A program made the translations under genes and the position numbers. Shown in pieces: positions 36,586 through 45,109 of a stretch of DNA of 64,000 nucleotides (the stretch's first letter is position 1; the number at the start of each line of letters is the position of its first letter). Source of the DNA: Agathobacter sp. Lineage in GTDB: Bacteria > Bacillota > Clostridia > Lachnospirales > Lachnospiraceae. The stretch covers positions 62,001 through 126,000 of the forward strand of contig JALEZW010000016.1 in NCBI GenBank assembly GCA_022772675.1. Reading direction: 5' to 3'. The notes under the pieces were generated by a model, which did not search any database, was not told where the DNA came from, and saw only the letters and a list, made by a program, of their open reading frames with translations.

Positions 36586-36614
36586 TTGCGCTTTATCCGG
36601 TAACATGCTATAAT
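36586..36614 (+). promoter_or_regulatory. Sigma-A promoter of the Rpn-like gene
   Basis: TTGCGC and TATAAT separated by 17 bases. The start codon is about 225 bases downstream, implying a long leader. Confidence 0.7.
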
Positions 36615-36620
36615 GTTACA

Positions 36621-36841
36621 AAAGCAAATTTTCATAGCAGGCATGGCCATTGGCTACATGTTCTTCCATATATCTTAGTTTATTGATTACATATCCCGAA
36701 AATTCTTGCTTTTTATTACCACACTACAACTGAAGGCAGGAATTTTCTGAATGCATGGTTCTGTAAATGTACCGTACGGTAATGCAGTAACTGACTTTAC
36801 AGACTAAAGATTTCTGCCGGCATATACGAAGGAGGAATCTT
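36621..36841 (+). other. Long structured 5' leader of the Rpn-like gene
   Basis: The leader contains an almost perfect 12-bp inverted repeat (GAAAATTCTTGC with GCAGGAATTTTC), a palindrome TACCGTACGGTA, and CTGTAAA/TTTACAG arms enclosing the palindrome. It ends in AAGGAGG, 6 bases before the ATG. No known riboswitch was recognised. The leader could control translation. Confidence 0.4.
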
Positions 36842-37813
36842 ATGTCAGGAAACAGAGAGTACAAAAGTGATGTTTTTTCAATGCTGATGGAGGACAAGGC
36901 AAATGCTCTTCAGCTTTACAATGCCATGAACCATTCGGATTATTCTGACCCGGAGCTGGTGGAGATTCACACATTGGATAAAGGAGTATCCCTTTCCGTC
37001 AGAAATGATGCCGCATTCATTCTGGATGCAAGTTTAAGCATTTACGAGCACCAGTCCAGTATCTGCCCCAACATGCCGGTACGCTGTCTGGTCTATTTTA
37101 CGAACATTCTGGAACGCCTGTTAAAAAAACGCAACATTTACGGTCGTTCCCTGATTCGCATTCCAATTCCAAAATTTGCTGTATTTTACAATGGACAGGA
37201 AGATCAGCCTGATGAATATGAAATGAGGCTGTCTGATGCTTTTGAAAAACCGGTAGAGAATCCGGAACTGGAACTGACATGTCATATATATAACATCAAT
37301 AACGGACATAACGCAGAGCTTCTTAATCGCTGCCCTGTTTTAAAGGAATATATGATCTTCGTGGATTATGTCAGGGAATACCACAAGCGGGAAGGCTATG
37401 AAAATCTTGAAACTGCAATCAACCTTGCAATCAACCGATGCATAGAGGAAAATGTCCTGAAGGACTTTTTAAGCGAGCATCGTTCGGAGGTGGTAAAAGT
37501 GACACAGCTGGATTATACATTTGACAGACAAATTGCATTAGAACGTGAAGAAGCTGTTCGAGACGGAATCGAAATAGGTATTAAAAAGGGTATTAAACAG
37601 GGTGTTAAACAGGGTGTTAAACAAGGCATTGCGCAGGGATTTAAACAAGGCTCTGAGCAGGGATTTAAACAAGGCTCTGAGCAGGAACGTATTACCGCTA
37701 TCAAAAATATGCTCTCTTTAGGGGTTTCCCCAGAGCTTATTCTTACAAAATATTCGGAAGAAGACTACACCAAAGCTACGTTAACATCAAATGATGGACA
37801 AGAGAACTCATAA
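36842..37813 (+). CDS. Rpn/PD-(D/E)XK-type nuclease family protein with C-terminal tetrapeptide repeats
   Basis: A 323-residue protein opening with SDVFSMLMEDKANALQLYNA and followed by FILDASLSIYEHQSS, similar to the Rpn (YhgA-like) transposase-related nuclease family abundant in Lachnospiraceae. The VLVDxxxxxYEHQS-type core contains the nuclease fold, but the first Asp of the usual motif is conserved only weakly. Residues 246-281 are GxKQ and GFKQGSEQ repeats. In E. coli, Rpn proteins promote RecA-independent recombination and cleave DNA. No inverted repeats typical of an IS flank it. Confidence 0.75.
   Translation: MSGNREYKSDVFSMLMEDKANALQLYNAMNHSDYSDPELVEIHTLDKGVSLSVRNDAAFILDASLSIYEHQSSICPNMPVRCLVYFTNILERLLKKRNIYGRSLIRIPIPKFAVFYNGQEDQPDEYEMRLSDAFEKPVENPELELTCHIYNINNGHNAELLNRCPVLKEYMIFVDYVREYHKREGYENLETAINLAINRCIEENVLKDFLSEHRSEVVKVTQLDYTFDRQIALEREEAVRDGIEIGIKKGIKQGVKQGVKQGIAQGFKQGSEQGFKQGSEQERITAIKNMLSLGVSPELILTKYSEEDYTKATLTSNDGQENS
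37577..37684 (+). repeat. In-frame 12-bp and 24-bp tandem repeats in the Rpn-like gene
   Basis: Five 12-bp units of the type GGTGTTAAACAG (37577-37636) are followed by two identical 24-bp units starting GGATTTAAACAAGG (37637-37684). All are multiples of three, so copy-number change would alter protein length without breaking the frame. Confidence 0.85.
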
Positions 37814-37848
37814 GAAACACCCGGGCAGAATTTGCCCGGGTGTTTCTT
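37812..37848 (+). terminator. Strong terminator between the Rpn-like gene and recN
   Basis: Perfect 16-bp inverted repeat (37812-37827 with 37833-37848) centred on CACCCGGGCA, followed by a T/C-rich run. It starts within the Rpn stop codon. The two genes converge, and the hairpin may act on both strands. Confidence 0.85.
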
Positions 37849-37888
37849 AGTCTATTCTATTCTTATTCCTATTCTATTCTACTCTGCT

Positions 37889-39565
37889 CTACTCCCCTGT
37901 TATTCTCTGCGCCAGTGCCTTCATCTCTCGGGCATTCTGAATCACGGTATCTGTAATTTCTACACCGCCAAGCATCCGAGCCAATTCCTGCACACTTTCC
38001 TCTTCATTGAGCGGATGAATCCGGGAAATGGTCTCATTATTCTCGACGGACTTTTCGATCAGGAAATGGACATCTGCCATGGCTGCAATCTGCGGCAGAT
38101 GAGTAATACAAATAATCTGGTGTGTCCCGGCTAAAAGTTTCATCTTCTGGGAAACCATCTGGGCAGTTCTGCCACTGATTCCACTGTCAATCTCATCAAA
38201 AATAAGGGTCGGTATCTCATCGGTATCTGCCATAACGGTTTTAACAGCAAGAGCAATACGTGACAGTTCTCCACCGGATGCCACCTTTGCAAGCGGTTTT
38301 ACCGGTTCACCCGGATTGGTACTGATCATAAATTCCGCTTCGTCCGTACCGTTGGCACTGTAGTCGGTCTGCCTGAACTCCATGGAAAACTGCACATCCA
38401 GGAAATTCAAATCCTCAAGTGCCTGGGCGATTGCATCCGAAAGCCCGCCAGCTTCCTTCTGCCGGATTTCAGATACTTCTGTACACAGGGCATCCAGTTC
38501 TCTCTTTTTCAAATCTAAAGATGATCTTAACTTTTCCAGATAAGTATCATAATCCCGTAATACAGCAATCCGTTTGGACTTTTCCTCAGCTGCCGCTTTG
38601 ATTTCCTCAATGGTGCTTCCATACTTGGATTTCAAGTGATTGATTTCATCCAGCCGTTTCTCGGTCTGATAGAAAACCTCCTCATCAAATTCCTCCTCGG
38701 AAAGATAAGAAGCAATCTCATGATTAAAATCACTTAACAGGTTATCAATGTCAGTCAATGACTGCTCCATCCCTGCAAGCTTCTCATCATATTGTGAAAC
38801 CGTACCAAGTCCTCTTAGTGCTCTGCCAATCAGCTCCGATGCGCACTCTCCGTCACCGCCGGTGGCCCCGTAGGTCATACTGACCGCATCCATAATCTGC
38901 TTGCCATTTGCAAATTTTTTATACTGTTCCTCAAGGATTGCGTCCTCATTATCCAATAGATTTGCGTCCTCAATCTCCTTTACCTCATATTCCAGAAAGG
39001 ACAATTCCCTGGCCCGTTCCTCGGAATCCGTATTGGAGGAATCCCATTCTTTCTTCAGTTTCTGATACTCATGAAAGCATGCTGACAAACGGATTTTTTT
39101 ATCTCCTAACGCATCCTTTGCATAGGCATCCAGAATTTCCAAGTGTTTTTTCTTAGACAGCAGTGACTGATGTTCATGCTGACCATGAATGTCAATAAGA
39201 AGTGATGCCACCTCTTTCAATTTCGATACGGAGACCGCCTCTCCATTGACCCTTGCGATAGCACGTCCTGCCGTAATCTTTCTGCTTAAAATTACCGTCT
39301 CGTCCTCGGCTTCAATTCCCAGAGAGCGGATTTTTTCCAGTACTTTTGGATTTTCCACGAAAAATACCAGTTCCACAAGGGCGGTATCATCGCCCTCCCG
39401 CAAAAGTTCCTTCGGAACTTTTTCTCCCAGTGCCAGTGAAACTGAGCCGATTATAATGGATTTTCCGGCACCGGTCTCTCCTGTTAAAATATTCAGTCCA
39501 TCTTTTAATGTAATCTCCGTCTCTTTGATCAAAGCGAGATTCTTCACATGTAAACTCTGCAGCAT
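37889..39565 (-). CDS. recN: DNA repair protein RecN
   Basis: A 558-residue SMC-like ATPase. Walker A is GETGAGKSI near 31, the central region is coiled-coil (about 150-370), the signature is ASGGELSRIALAVK and Walker B is TLIFDEIDSGISG. The length matches the family (about 550-570). RecN acts early in double-strand break repair. Its place after argR is the conserved Bacillus and Clostridium order. An AGGAG site precedes the ATG. Confidence 0.96.
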   Translation of the reverse strand: MLQSLHVKNLALIKETEITLKDGLNILTGETGAGKSIIIGSVSLALGEKVPKELLREGDDTALVELVFFVENPKVLEKIRSLGIEAEDETVILSRKITAGRAIARVNGEAVSVSKLKEVASLLIDIHGQHEHQSLLSKKKHLEILDAYAKDALGDKKIRLSACFHEYQKLKKEWDSSNTDSEERARELSFLEYEVKEIEDANLLDNEDAILEEQYKKFANGKQIMDAVSMTYGATGGDGECASELIGRALRGLGTVSQYDEKLAGMEQSLTDIDNLLSDFNHEIASYLSEEEFDEEVFYQTEKRLDEINHLKSKYGSTIEEIKAAAEEKSKRIAVLRDYDTYLEKLRSSLDLKKRELDALCTEVSEIRQKEAGGLSDAIAQALEDLNFLDVQFSMEFRQTDYSANGTDEAEFMISTNPGEPVKPLAKVASGGELSRIALAVKTVMADTDEIPTLIFDEIDSGISGRTAQMVSQKMKLLAGTHQIICITHLPQIAAMADVHFLIEKSVENNETISRIHPLNEEESVQELARMLGGVEITDTVIQNAREMKALAQRITGE

Positions 39566-39649
39566 ATCTTCTCCTTACTACTTTTCCGAAGCAGTAATCT
39601 TCCCCTGTTTTCAACTTGTTACTATTTTTCCATTTATAACTATTTTTTA

Positions 39650-40099
39650 CTATTCTACAATTTTTCTTATTTTCTTCATGAACCGGATTGCAGCCTCAGA
39701 CGAACGCAGCACGCATAAAATCGTATCGTCCCCCGCAAGAGAACCAACGATTTCATTTAAACGCATGGCATCCACAGCAGCCGCAACTGCACCCGCCATG
39801 CCGGAAACTGTCTTGATGACAACTATATTCTCTGCCGCATCCACGGAAAGAAAACCCTCCCTTAAAACACGGGAGTATTTTTCCAGCATGTTGGAATCTG
39901 CATCCGCAATCACAGCGTATTTTTGTCTGCCATTTGGAAGGGCTATCTTGGTAAGCTTAAGTTCCCGAATATCACGGGAGACCGTTGCCTGCGTTACCTG
40001 AAAGCCTTCTTTTTCCAGATAGGCAGACAGTTCCTCCTGGGTTTCTATATCGTTTTTCTGAATTAGTTCCAGTATTTTTGACTGTCGTGTTGTCTTCAT
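39650..40099 (-). CDS. argR: Arginine repressor ArgR/AhrC
   Basis: A 149-residue protein. The N-terminal winged helix (KILELIQKNDIETQEELSAYLE with VTQATVSRDIRELKL) binds ARG boxes. The C-terminal oligomerisation and arginine-binding domain includes VGSLAGDDTILCV. It represses arginine synthesis and activates catabolism, and may also respond to agmatine or other signals in Clostridia. Upstream lies a duplicated hairpin repeat. Length is typical. Confidence 0.95.
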   Translation of the reverse strand: MKTTRQSKILELIQKNDIETQEELSAYLEKEGFQVTQATVSRDIRELKLTKIALPNGRQKYAVIADADSNMLEKYSRVLREGFLSVDAAENIVVIKTVSGMAGAVAAAVDAMRLNEIVGSLAGDDTILCVLRSSEAAIRFMKKIRKIVE

Positions 40100-40113
40100 A
40101 GAGTATCTCCTCC

Positions 40114-40233
40114 GGCAAATGGGCTGACCAATGTGATGAGCTTAAAAAGCTCATCTATCGGGAACATCAGCCCATGCATAATTTGCCTTCGGCAAATGGG
40201 CTGACGCTGCGTGATGAGCTTAAAAAGCTCATC
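40114..40233. repeat. Duplicated nested-hairpin repeat between nadK and argR
   Basis: GGCAAATGGGCTGAC occurs at 40114-40128 and again at 40191-40205. Each copy is followed by the perfect 21-bp palindrome GATGAGCTT-AAA-AAGCTCATC (40135-40155 and 40213-40233). Between them (40167-40187) lies an inverted copy of the outer arm (TCAGCCC ... ATTTGCC). The first unit therefore forms a nested cruciform-like hairpin. It could act as a mobile repeat, a processing signal or a weak terminator. Confidence 0.8.
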
Positions 40234-40238
40234 ACATA

Positions 40239-41081
40239 TCACATAATTTTTTTGCGCATGATTTCCAGGAAGCTCTGATTACTGATTTTACAGATTCTTA
40301 CGGTGCTGGCTGCCTGGGAAATCCGCACACGGTCACCGACTTTCAGGTGCTCCGGTGTATCGCCGTCAAAGCTTACGCAGGCAGTCTCATCCCGCTGGAA
40401 ACGTCTGCTTCCCATCTCAATTTCCACCACATCCTCGGCTCCAAATACAATGCTGGGGGAATTTAAATCATGGGCATTGATGGGGGTCAGAAGAAGCACC
40501 CGGGCCTTGGGATCCACAATCGGTCCTCCGGTAGACAGATTATAACCGGTAGAGCCTGTGGGCGTGGCGATAATGACTCCATCTGCATGGAAGGTTGCGA
40601 GATATTCCCCGTTTACATAGACCAGCAAAAGGAGCATTGACAGATCCCCGGACCAGTGGATGACTACATCATTTAATGCCAGATGTGCTCCGCCTCCCCC
40701 CAGCTTCTCGCCGGTCAGCATAATGCGTTCTTCCATGATATATTCATCCCGCATCAGACAGTCAATGGCGCGGAAAACCGTTGTCTCCTCCAGTTCACAC
40801 AGATATCCGAGGGTACCCAGATTCACCCCGATCAACGGAATCTGTAAAGACTCTACTTTCGTTGCAGCCCGAATCAGTGTACCGTCACCGCCCAGCACCA
40901 TGATGCACTCCGTATCAGATGGAATTTCAGAAAGTTCAAAACCCTTTTCATCATCATCCTCCACGCTGCTGACGCAGATATCCCCACTGCCACCCTTTTG
41001 CTGTATGTATGTGACAATCTCCCTGGAAAGTGCCAGATTCTGATCCTTATATCGGTTGGTGATCAACATGAATTTACGCAT
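40239..41081 (-). CDS. nadK: NAD kinase
   Basis: A 280-residue protein. The GGDGTLIRAA motif (about 68) and NLGTLGYL (about 94) form the ATP and NAD sites, and TGSTGYNLSTGGPIV near 174 is the second conserved block. It phosphorylates NAD to NADP. Its ATG directly follows the tlyA stop codon. The position between tlyA and argR is typical of Clostridia. Confidence 0.95.
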   Translation of the reverse strand: MRKFMLITNRYKDQNLALSREIVTYIQQKGGSGDICVSSVEDDDEKGFELSEIPSDTECIMVLGGDGTLIRAATKVESLQIPLIGVNLGTLGYLCELEETTVFRAIDCLMRDEYIMEERIMLTGEKLGGGGAHLALNDVVIHWSGDLSMLLLLVYVNGEYLATFHADGVIIATPTGSTGYNLSTGGPIVDPKARVLLLTPINAHDLNSPSIVFGAEDVVEIEMGSRRFQRDETACVSFDGDTPEHLKVGDRVRISQAASTVRICKISNQSFLEIMRKKIM

Positions 41082-41885
41082 TTATTTATCCAGTTCTCCG
41101 TGTGCGGCCTCCACAACTGCGTGAATGTCCACGGATTCCTCCTTTACCGTTTCCTCAGATTTCTGAATATGTACCAGATATTCGATATTACCCTCAGGTC
41201 CCTTGATGGGAGAATATTCCAGATGCAGCACGGAAAAACCATTTTCCAGTGCAAAAGAAATAATATTGGTGATTACTTCCTCATGCACTGCCTTATCCCT
41301 TACCACACCCTTTTTCCCGACTTTCTCACGTCCGGCCTCAAACTGCGGCTTAATGAGACAGACCATCTCTCCTCCCTCAGCAAGAAGCTCACGGACCGGC
41401 CCCAGAACCTTCGTCAGGGAAATAAAAGAAACATCCACCGATGCGAAATCCAGCACATCCGCAATGTCCTCCGGAGTTACATACCGGATATTGGTTTTTT
41501 CCATACATACTACCCGGGGATCCTGTCTTAGTTTCCAGGCAAACTGCCCGTAACCCACATCTACGGAATAGACCTTTTTTGCTCCGTTCTGAAGCATACA
41601 GTCTGTAAATCCTCCCGTTGACGCACCGATATCCATACAGATTTTTCCATCCAGCCGGATGCCAAAATGGGTCATGGCCTTTTCCAGTTTGAGCCCGCCA
41701 CGGCTTACATACTTTAAAGTATTGCCGTGTATCTCAATGGGGCAGTCTTCCGGAAACATGCTGCCCGCTTTATCCTCACGGTTATTGTTGACAAAAACAT
41801 TGCCCTCCATGATCATGGTCTTTGCTTTTTCCCTGGAAGGCGCAAGCCCCCGCTTTACAAGAAGTACATCCAATCGTTCTTTCAT
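41082..41885 (-). CDS. tlyA: TlyA-family rRNA 2'-O-methyltransferase
   Basis: About 267 residues. The N-terminal S4 RNA-binding domain (RLDVLLVKRGLAPSREKAKT) is followed by an FtsJ-like methyltransferase domain with the SAM motif DIGASTGGFTDCML near 88. I start at MKERLD, since its ATG overlaps the dxs stop (ATGA) and GGAGG lies 7 bases before it; the upstream 35 codons overlap dxs. TlyA methylates 16S and/or 23S rRNA cytidines in mycobacteria; the exact target here is inferred. Confidence 0.92.
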   Translation of the reverse strand: MKERLDVLLVKRGLAPSREKAKTMIMEGNVFVNNNREDKAGSMFPEDCPIEIHGNTLKYVSRGGLKLEKAMTHFGIRLDGKICMDIGASTGGFTDCMLQNGAKKVYSVDVGYGQFAWKLRQDPRVVCMEKTNIRYVTPEDIADVLDFASVDVSFISLTKVLGPVRELLAEGGEMVCLIKPQFEAGREKVGKKGVVRDKAVHEEVITNIISFALENGFSVLHLEYSPIKGPEGNIEYLVHIQKSEETVKEESVDIHAVVEAAHGELDK

Positions 41886-43753
41886 TCTGTCGCCTCCGGT
41901 AATTTTGCCATAATTCTTTCCGCCACGGAATCCGGGTCCATGCCCAGTGCTTTTTTTAGTTCCCCTACATCCCCATGCTCCACAAAGCAATCCGGGATTG
42001 CTATACTTAAAAATCTTACGGAAATTTCCTCTTCCATAAGCATGGATGCCACATGCTGCCCCAGACCGCCGCTAGCCACATTCTCCTCCAGCACAACCAA
42101 AAGGTCATGGCTTTCTGCCAGGGTTTGCACCAGGTCTCTGTCAAAGGGAACAGCAAAACGCGCATTGACAACCGTTGCCATAATTCCCTTCGTCTCCAGA
42201 AGCGCACGCACCTCCCATGCCGTCTGAACCATAGAACCAATGGCAAAGAGTGCCACACGGCTTCCTTCTACCAGTACCTCTGCGCGGCCCTTTTCAATTG
42301 GTGCACGCTTTTCCTTCCATAAATCACAGGCCTCGCCCCGGGGATAGCGGATTGCCACCGGTTCCTCAGCGGCAATGGCAAATTTTAACATGTCAGAAAG
42401 CTCCCACTTATTTTTCGGAGCCATCACCGTCAGATTCGGAATACCAGACAGATAGGACAGATCAAAAATCCCCTGGTGAGTTGCCCCATCCTTACCCACA
42501 AGTCCGGCCCGGTCAATGGCAAAAACCACTGGAAGTTTCTGGGCGCAGACATCATGTAGGATCTGATCATATGCCCTCTGTAAAAACGAAGAATAGACGG
42601 CAAACACCGGCTTAAGTCCGGCTTTTGCCATTCCCGCCGCAAAAGTAACCGCATGTTCTTCCGCAATTCCCACATCAAAGAAACGATCTGGGAACATATT
42701 TCGGAAACGCTTAAGTCCGGTTCCCTCTCCCATGGCTGCAGTAATCGCAACAAGCTTTGGCTCCCGCTCTCCCATCTTGCGCATCACGGTAGAAAACACA
42801 TCTGTATAATTGGCTTTACTTTGTTTCTGAAGCGGCACACCGGTGTCAACATCAAAGGGGCCGGTTCCATGAAAACGTGCAGGATGACGTTCTGCAGGAA
42901 GATAACCTGCTCCCTTCTTGGTGCGGACATGTACCAGAACCGGTCCCCGTACACGCTTTGCCTCGTCAAAGATTTTCCACATGTCACGAATATTCGTACC
43001 ATCCACCGGTCCCAAATACGTGATTCCCATATTTTCAAAAAACATGCCGGGAACAAAAAGCTGCTTGATTCCGCTTTTTGCATTGTGGATTTTCCGAACC
43101 ATTTTCTCGCCTACCACCGGGATTTTATTCAAAGAATTTGTCACACCATTCTTTAAGTCCAGATAGGCGTCCGAGGTTCGAAAAGAACTTAAATACTGAT
43201 TCATCCCGCCCACATTTTCGGAAATGGACATCTGATTATCATTTAAAACGATGATAAAATTGGACTTCATGCGGGAAGCATTGTTCATAGCCTCATAGGC
43301 CATGCCTCCGGTTAATGCCCCATCTCCGATGACGGATACCACGTAGTAATGCTCTCCCATCAGTTCTCTGGCCTGTGCCATTCCCAGTCCGGCAGAAATG
43401 GAGGTGGAACTGTGTCCTGTATTAAAGGCATCCGCCTCATCTTCCTGTGTTTTCGGAAAACCACTCATTCCGCCATATTCTCTTAGCGTGGCAAATCCGT
43501 CTTTCCTGCCGGTTAGAATCTTATGGGTGTAGGACTGGTGCCCCACATCCCAGATTACACGGTCTATGGTCAAATCAAAGGAAAGGTGTAATGCCATGGT
43601 AAGTTCAATCACCCCGAGGTTTGATGCCAGATGACCTCCGGTTTTGGAAATGTTTTCCACTAGAAAATCACGGATTTCTTCTTTCAGTTTTCCCAGTTCT
43701 TCTTCATTCAGTTCTTTGATATCATTTATCTTATTTATCCGATCTAAAACCAT
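41882..43753 (-). CDS. dxs: 1-deoxy-D-xylulose-5-phosphate synthase
   Basis: A 623-residue thiamine-diphosphate enzyme. The ThDP-binding motif is GDGALTGGMAYEAMNN near 146, and DVGIAEEHAVTFAAGMA near 362 contains the conserved Glu. It condenses pyruvate and glyceraldehyde 3-phosphate, the first step of the MEP isoprenoid pathway, and feeds the prenyl synthase encoded just upstream. Length matches the family. Confidence 0.97.
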   Translation of the reverse strand: MVLDRINKINDIKELNEEELGKLKEEIRDFLVENISKTGGHLASNLGVIELTMALHLSFDLTIDRVIWDVGHQSYTHKILTGRKDGFATLREYGGMSGFPKTQEDEADAFNTGHSSTSISAGLGMAQARELMGEHYYVVSVIGDGALTGGMAYEAMNNASRMKSNFIIVLNDNQMSISENVGGMNQYLSSFRTSDAYLDLKNGVTNSLNKIPVVGEKMVRKIHNAKSGIKQLFVPGMFFENMGITYLGPVDGTNIRDMWKIFDEAKRVRGPVLVHVRTKKGAGYLPAERHPARFHGTGPFDVDTGVPLQKQSKANYTDVFSTVMRKMGEREPKLVAITAAMGEGTGLKRFRNMFPDRFFDVGIAEEHAVTFAAGMAKAGLKPVFAVYSSFLQRAYDQILHDVCAQKLPVVFAIDRAGLVGKDGATHQGIFDLSYLSGIPNLTVMAPKNKWELSDMLKFAIAAEEPVAIRYPRGEACDLWKEKRAPIEKGRAEVLVEGSRVALFAIGSMVQTAWEVRALLETKGIMATVVNARFAVPFDRDLVQTLAESHDLLVVLEENVASGGLGQHVASMLMEEEISVRFLSIAIPDCFVEHGDVGELKKALGMDPDSVAERIMAKLPEATE

Positions 43754-43823
43754 AGTTTCCTCAATTACAAATTACTTTTCAAAGCTGCGTGTCCTGTCGC
43801 AGCATCTGGATTTCACACTTATC

Positions 43824-44717
43824 TTAACGGTTTCTGTTAATAAGATAAAGAAACAGTTCCCGCAAAAAAGTGTGATTTCCCCGCAGTTTGTCCAGAATAG
43901 AAACTGCCTCCTCTGAAAACCTGCGCACATCCTCCTTTGCCTTGTCCAGCCCCTCAAAGGCCACATAAGTAGCCTTATCATTTTTGTCATCACTTCCAAT
44001 GGGTTTTCCCAGCTGTTCAAAGGTGCCCGTCACATCCAGAATATCGTCCTGAATCTGAAATGCCAGCCCCAGCTTCGTACCCGCCGCTTCCATCTGTGCA
44101 ACCTCGATGTCATCTGCTCCGGCAAGTACAGCTCCAATCATAAGCGAGGCCTCAAGCAATGCGCTGGTCTTAAGGCGGTAAATAAAGTCCAGACGTTCCC
44201 TGTCAATGGTCTGACCGTTTTTTTCACTTTCCACATCCACAACCTGTCCGCCGATCATGCCGTAAATGCCTGCTTTTTTTGCCAGAATCTGAAATGCTTT
44301 TGCCACACGTATATCACCGGCATTCTGCACAACTGCAGATACAGCTGTCTCATAGGCATAATTTAAAAGTGCATCACCGGCAAGAATCGCCATAGCCTCC
44401 CCATATACTGCATGTGTAGTCTTTTTTCCCCGGCGGTATTCATCATTATCCATAGCCGGAAGGTCATCATGAACAAGAGAATACGTATGGATCATCTCGA
44501 TTGCAGCCATAAAGGCTTCAATCACATTTCCCTTTCCGCCAAACATCTGATAAGATGCCTCCATCAGCATCGGACGCAGTCTTTTACCACCTGCAAAAAC
44601 ACTGTAATCCATGGCATCCAGCACCGTCTGCTGAAATCCTTTTTCTTTTGGCATATATGTGCGAATTTTATCTTCAATGGCAGAAGCCCTGTTTAAAATT
44701 TCCTGTTCGATATCCAT
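43824..44717 (-). CDS. ispA: Farnesyl/geranyl diphosphate synthase
   Basis: A 297-residue polyprenyl synthetase. The first aspartate-rich motif is DDLPAMDNDEYRRGK near 83 and the second is LAFQIQDDILDVTG near 222. Short-chain features (aromatic residue before the first motif, HTYSLVHDD) indicate FPP synthase. It supplies the precursor of undecaprenyl phosphate, the glycan carrier. Its start overlaps the xseB end by one base. Confidence 0.95.
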   Translation of the reverse strand: MDIEQEILNRASAIEDKIRTYMPKEKGFQQTVLDAMDYSVFAGGKRLRPMLMEASYQMFGGKGNVIEAFMAAIEMIHTYSLVHDDLPAMDNDEYRRGKKTTHAVYGEAMAILAGDALLNYAYETAVSAVVQNAGDIRVAKAFQILAKKAGIYGMIGGQVVDVESEKNGQTIDRERLDFIYRLKTSALLEASLMIGAVLAGADDIEVAQMEAAGTKLGLAFQIQDDILDVTGTFEQLGKPIGSDDKNDKATYVAFEGLDKAKEDVRRFSEEAVSILDKLRGNHTFLRELFLYLINRNR

Positions 44718-45004
44718 CAGAATTCCTCCAGTTCTCCATTTTCATTTAATACCTGCATGGCTTTTTCAATGGAATCCAGTGACCGATTCGCTGCCTTAAT
44801 CTGTTCCAATCCCTGTTTATACAAGGCAAAGGACTGATCCAGTGTCACATCCTCTGCCTCCATCTGATCCAGAATTGACTCGATTGCCGCAAACCGTTCT
44901 TCTAAACCCGGTTCTTTTCTCTTGGAATTCTCATCCCCATCCATGACCTCTGCATTCTTTGTTACTTTTTCTTCCACGTTGCAATTGCTATCACTTTTTT
45001 CCAC
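44717..45004 (-). CDS. xseB: Exodeoxyribonuclease VII small subunit
   Basis: A 95-residue protein starting at GTG. The C-terminal 65 residues (FAAIESILDQMEAEDVTLDQ ... LDSIEKAMQVLNENG) match XseB. The N-terminal 30 residues are an acidic and basic extension not typical of the family. It forms ExoVII with XseA, with many small subunits per large one. A weak AGGAAG site precedes the start. Confidence 0.9.
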   Translation of the reverse strand: MEKSDSNCNVEEKVTKNAEVMDGDENSKRKEPGLEERFAAIESILDQMEAEDVTLDQSFALYKQGLEQIKAANRSLDSIEKAMQVLNENGELEEF

Positions 45005-45109
45005 TTTATTTCTTCCTGCTTTTTCTTCATATTATGATATAAGGGTTAAAAAGTATTTTGCCCCTTATTTGATACACGAATTGTTCCGCTGCAAGCAAAC
45101 TCCGCAATT

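Noticed and set aside
37513-37704. Minus-strand frame with Cys-Pro repeats
   Set aside because: It is the complement of the GxKQ repeats in the Rpn-like gene and has no start signals.
36842-37813. Insertion sequence transposase
   Set aside because: The family name includes 'transposase', but no terminal inverted repeats or target duplication flank the gene, so it is listed as an Rpn-like nuclease instead.
39189-40001. 270-codon plus-strand frame across recN and argR
   Set aside because: It is a shadow of two well-conserved genes and has a Ser/Phe-rich composition without family match.
40114-40233. CRISPR-like repeat array
   Set aside because: Only two copies, palindromic, with no regular spacer series and no cas genes nearby.
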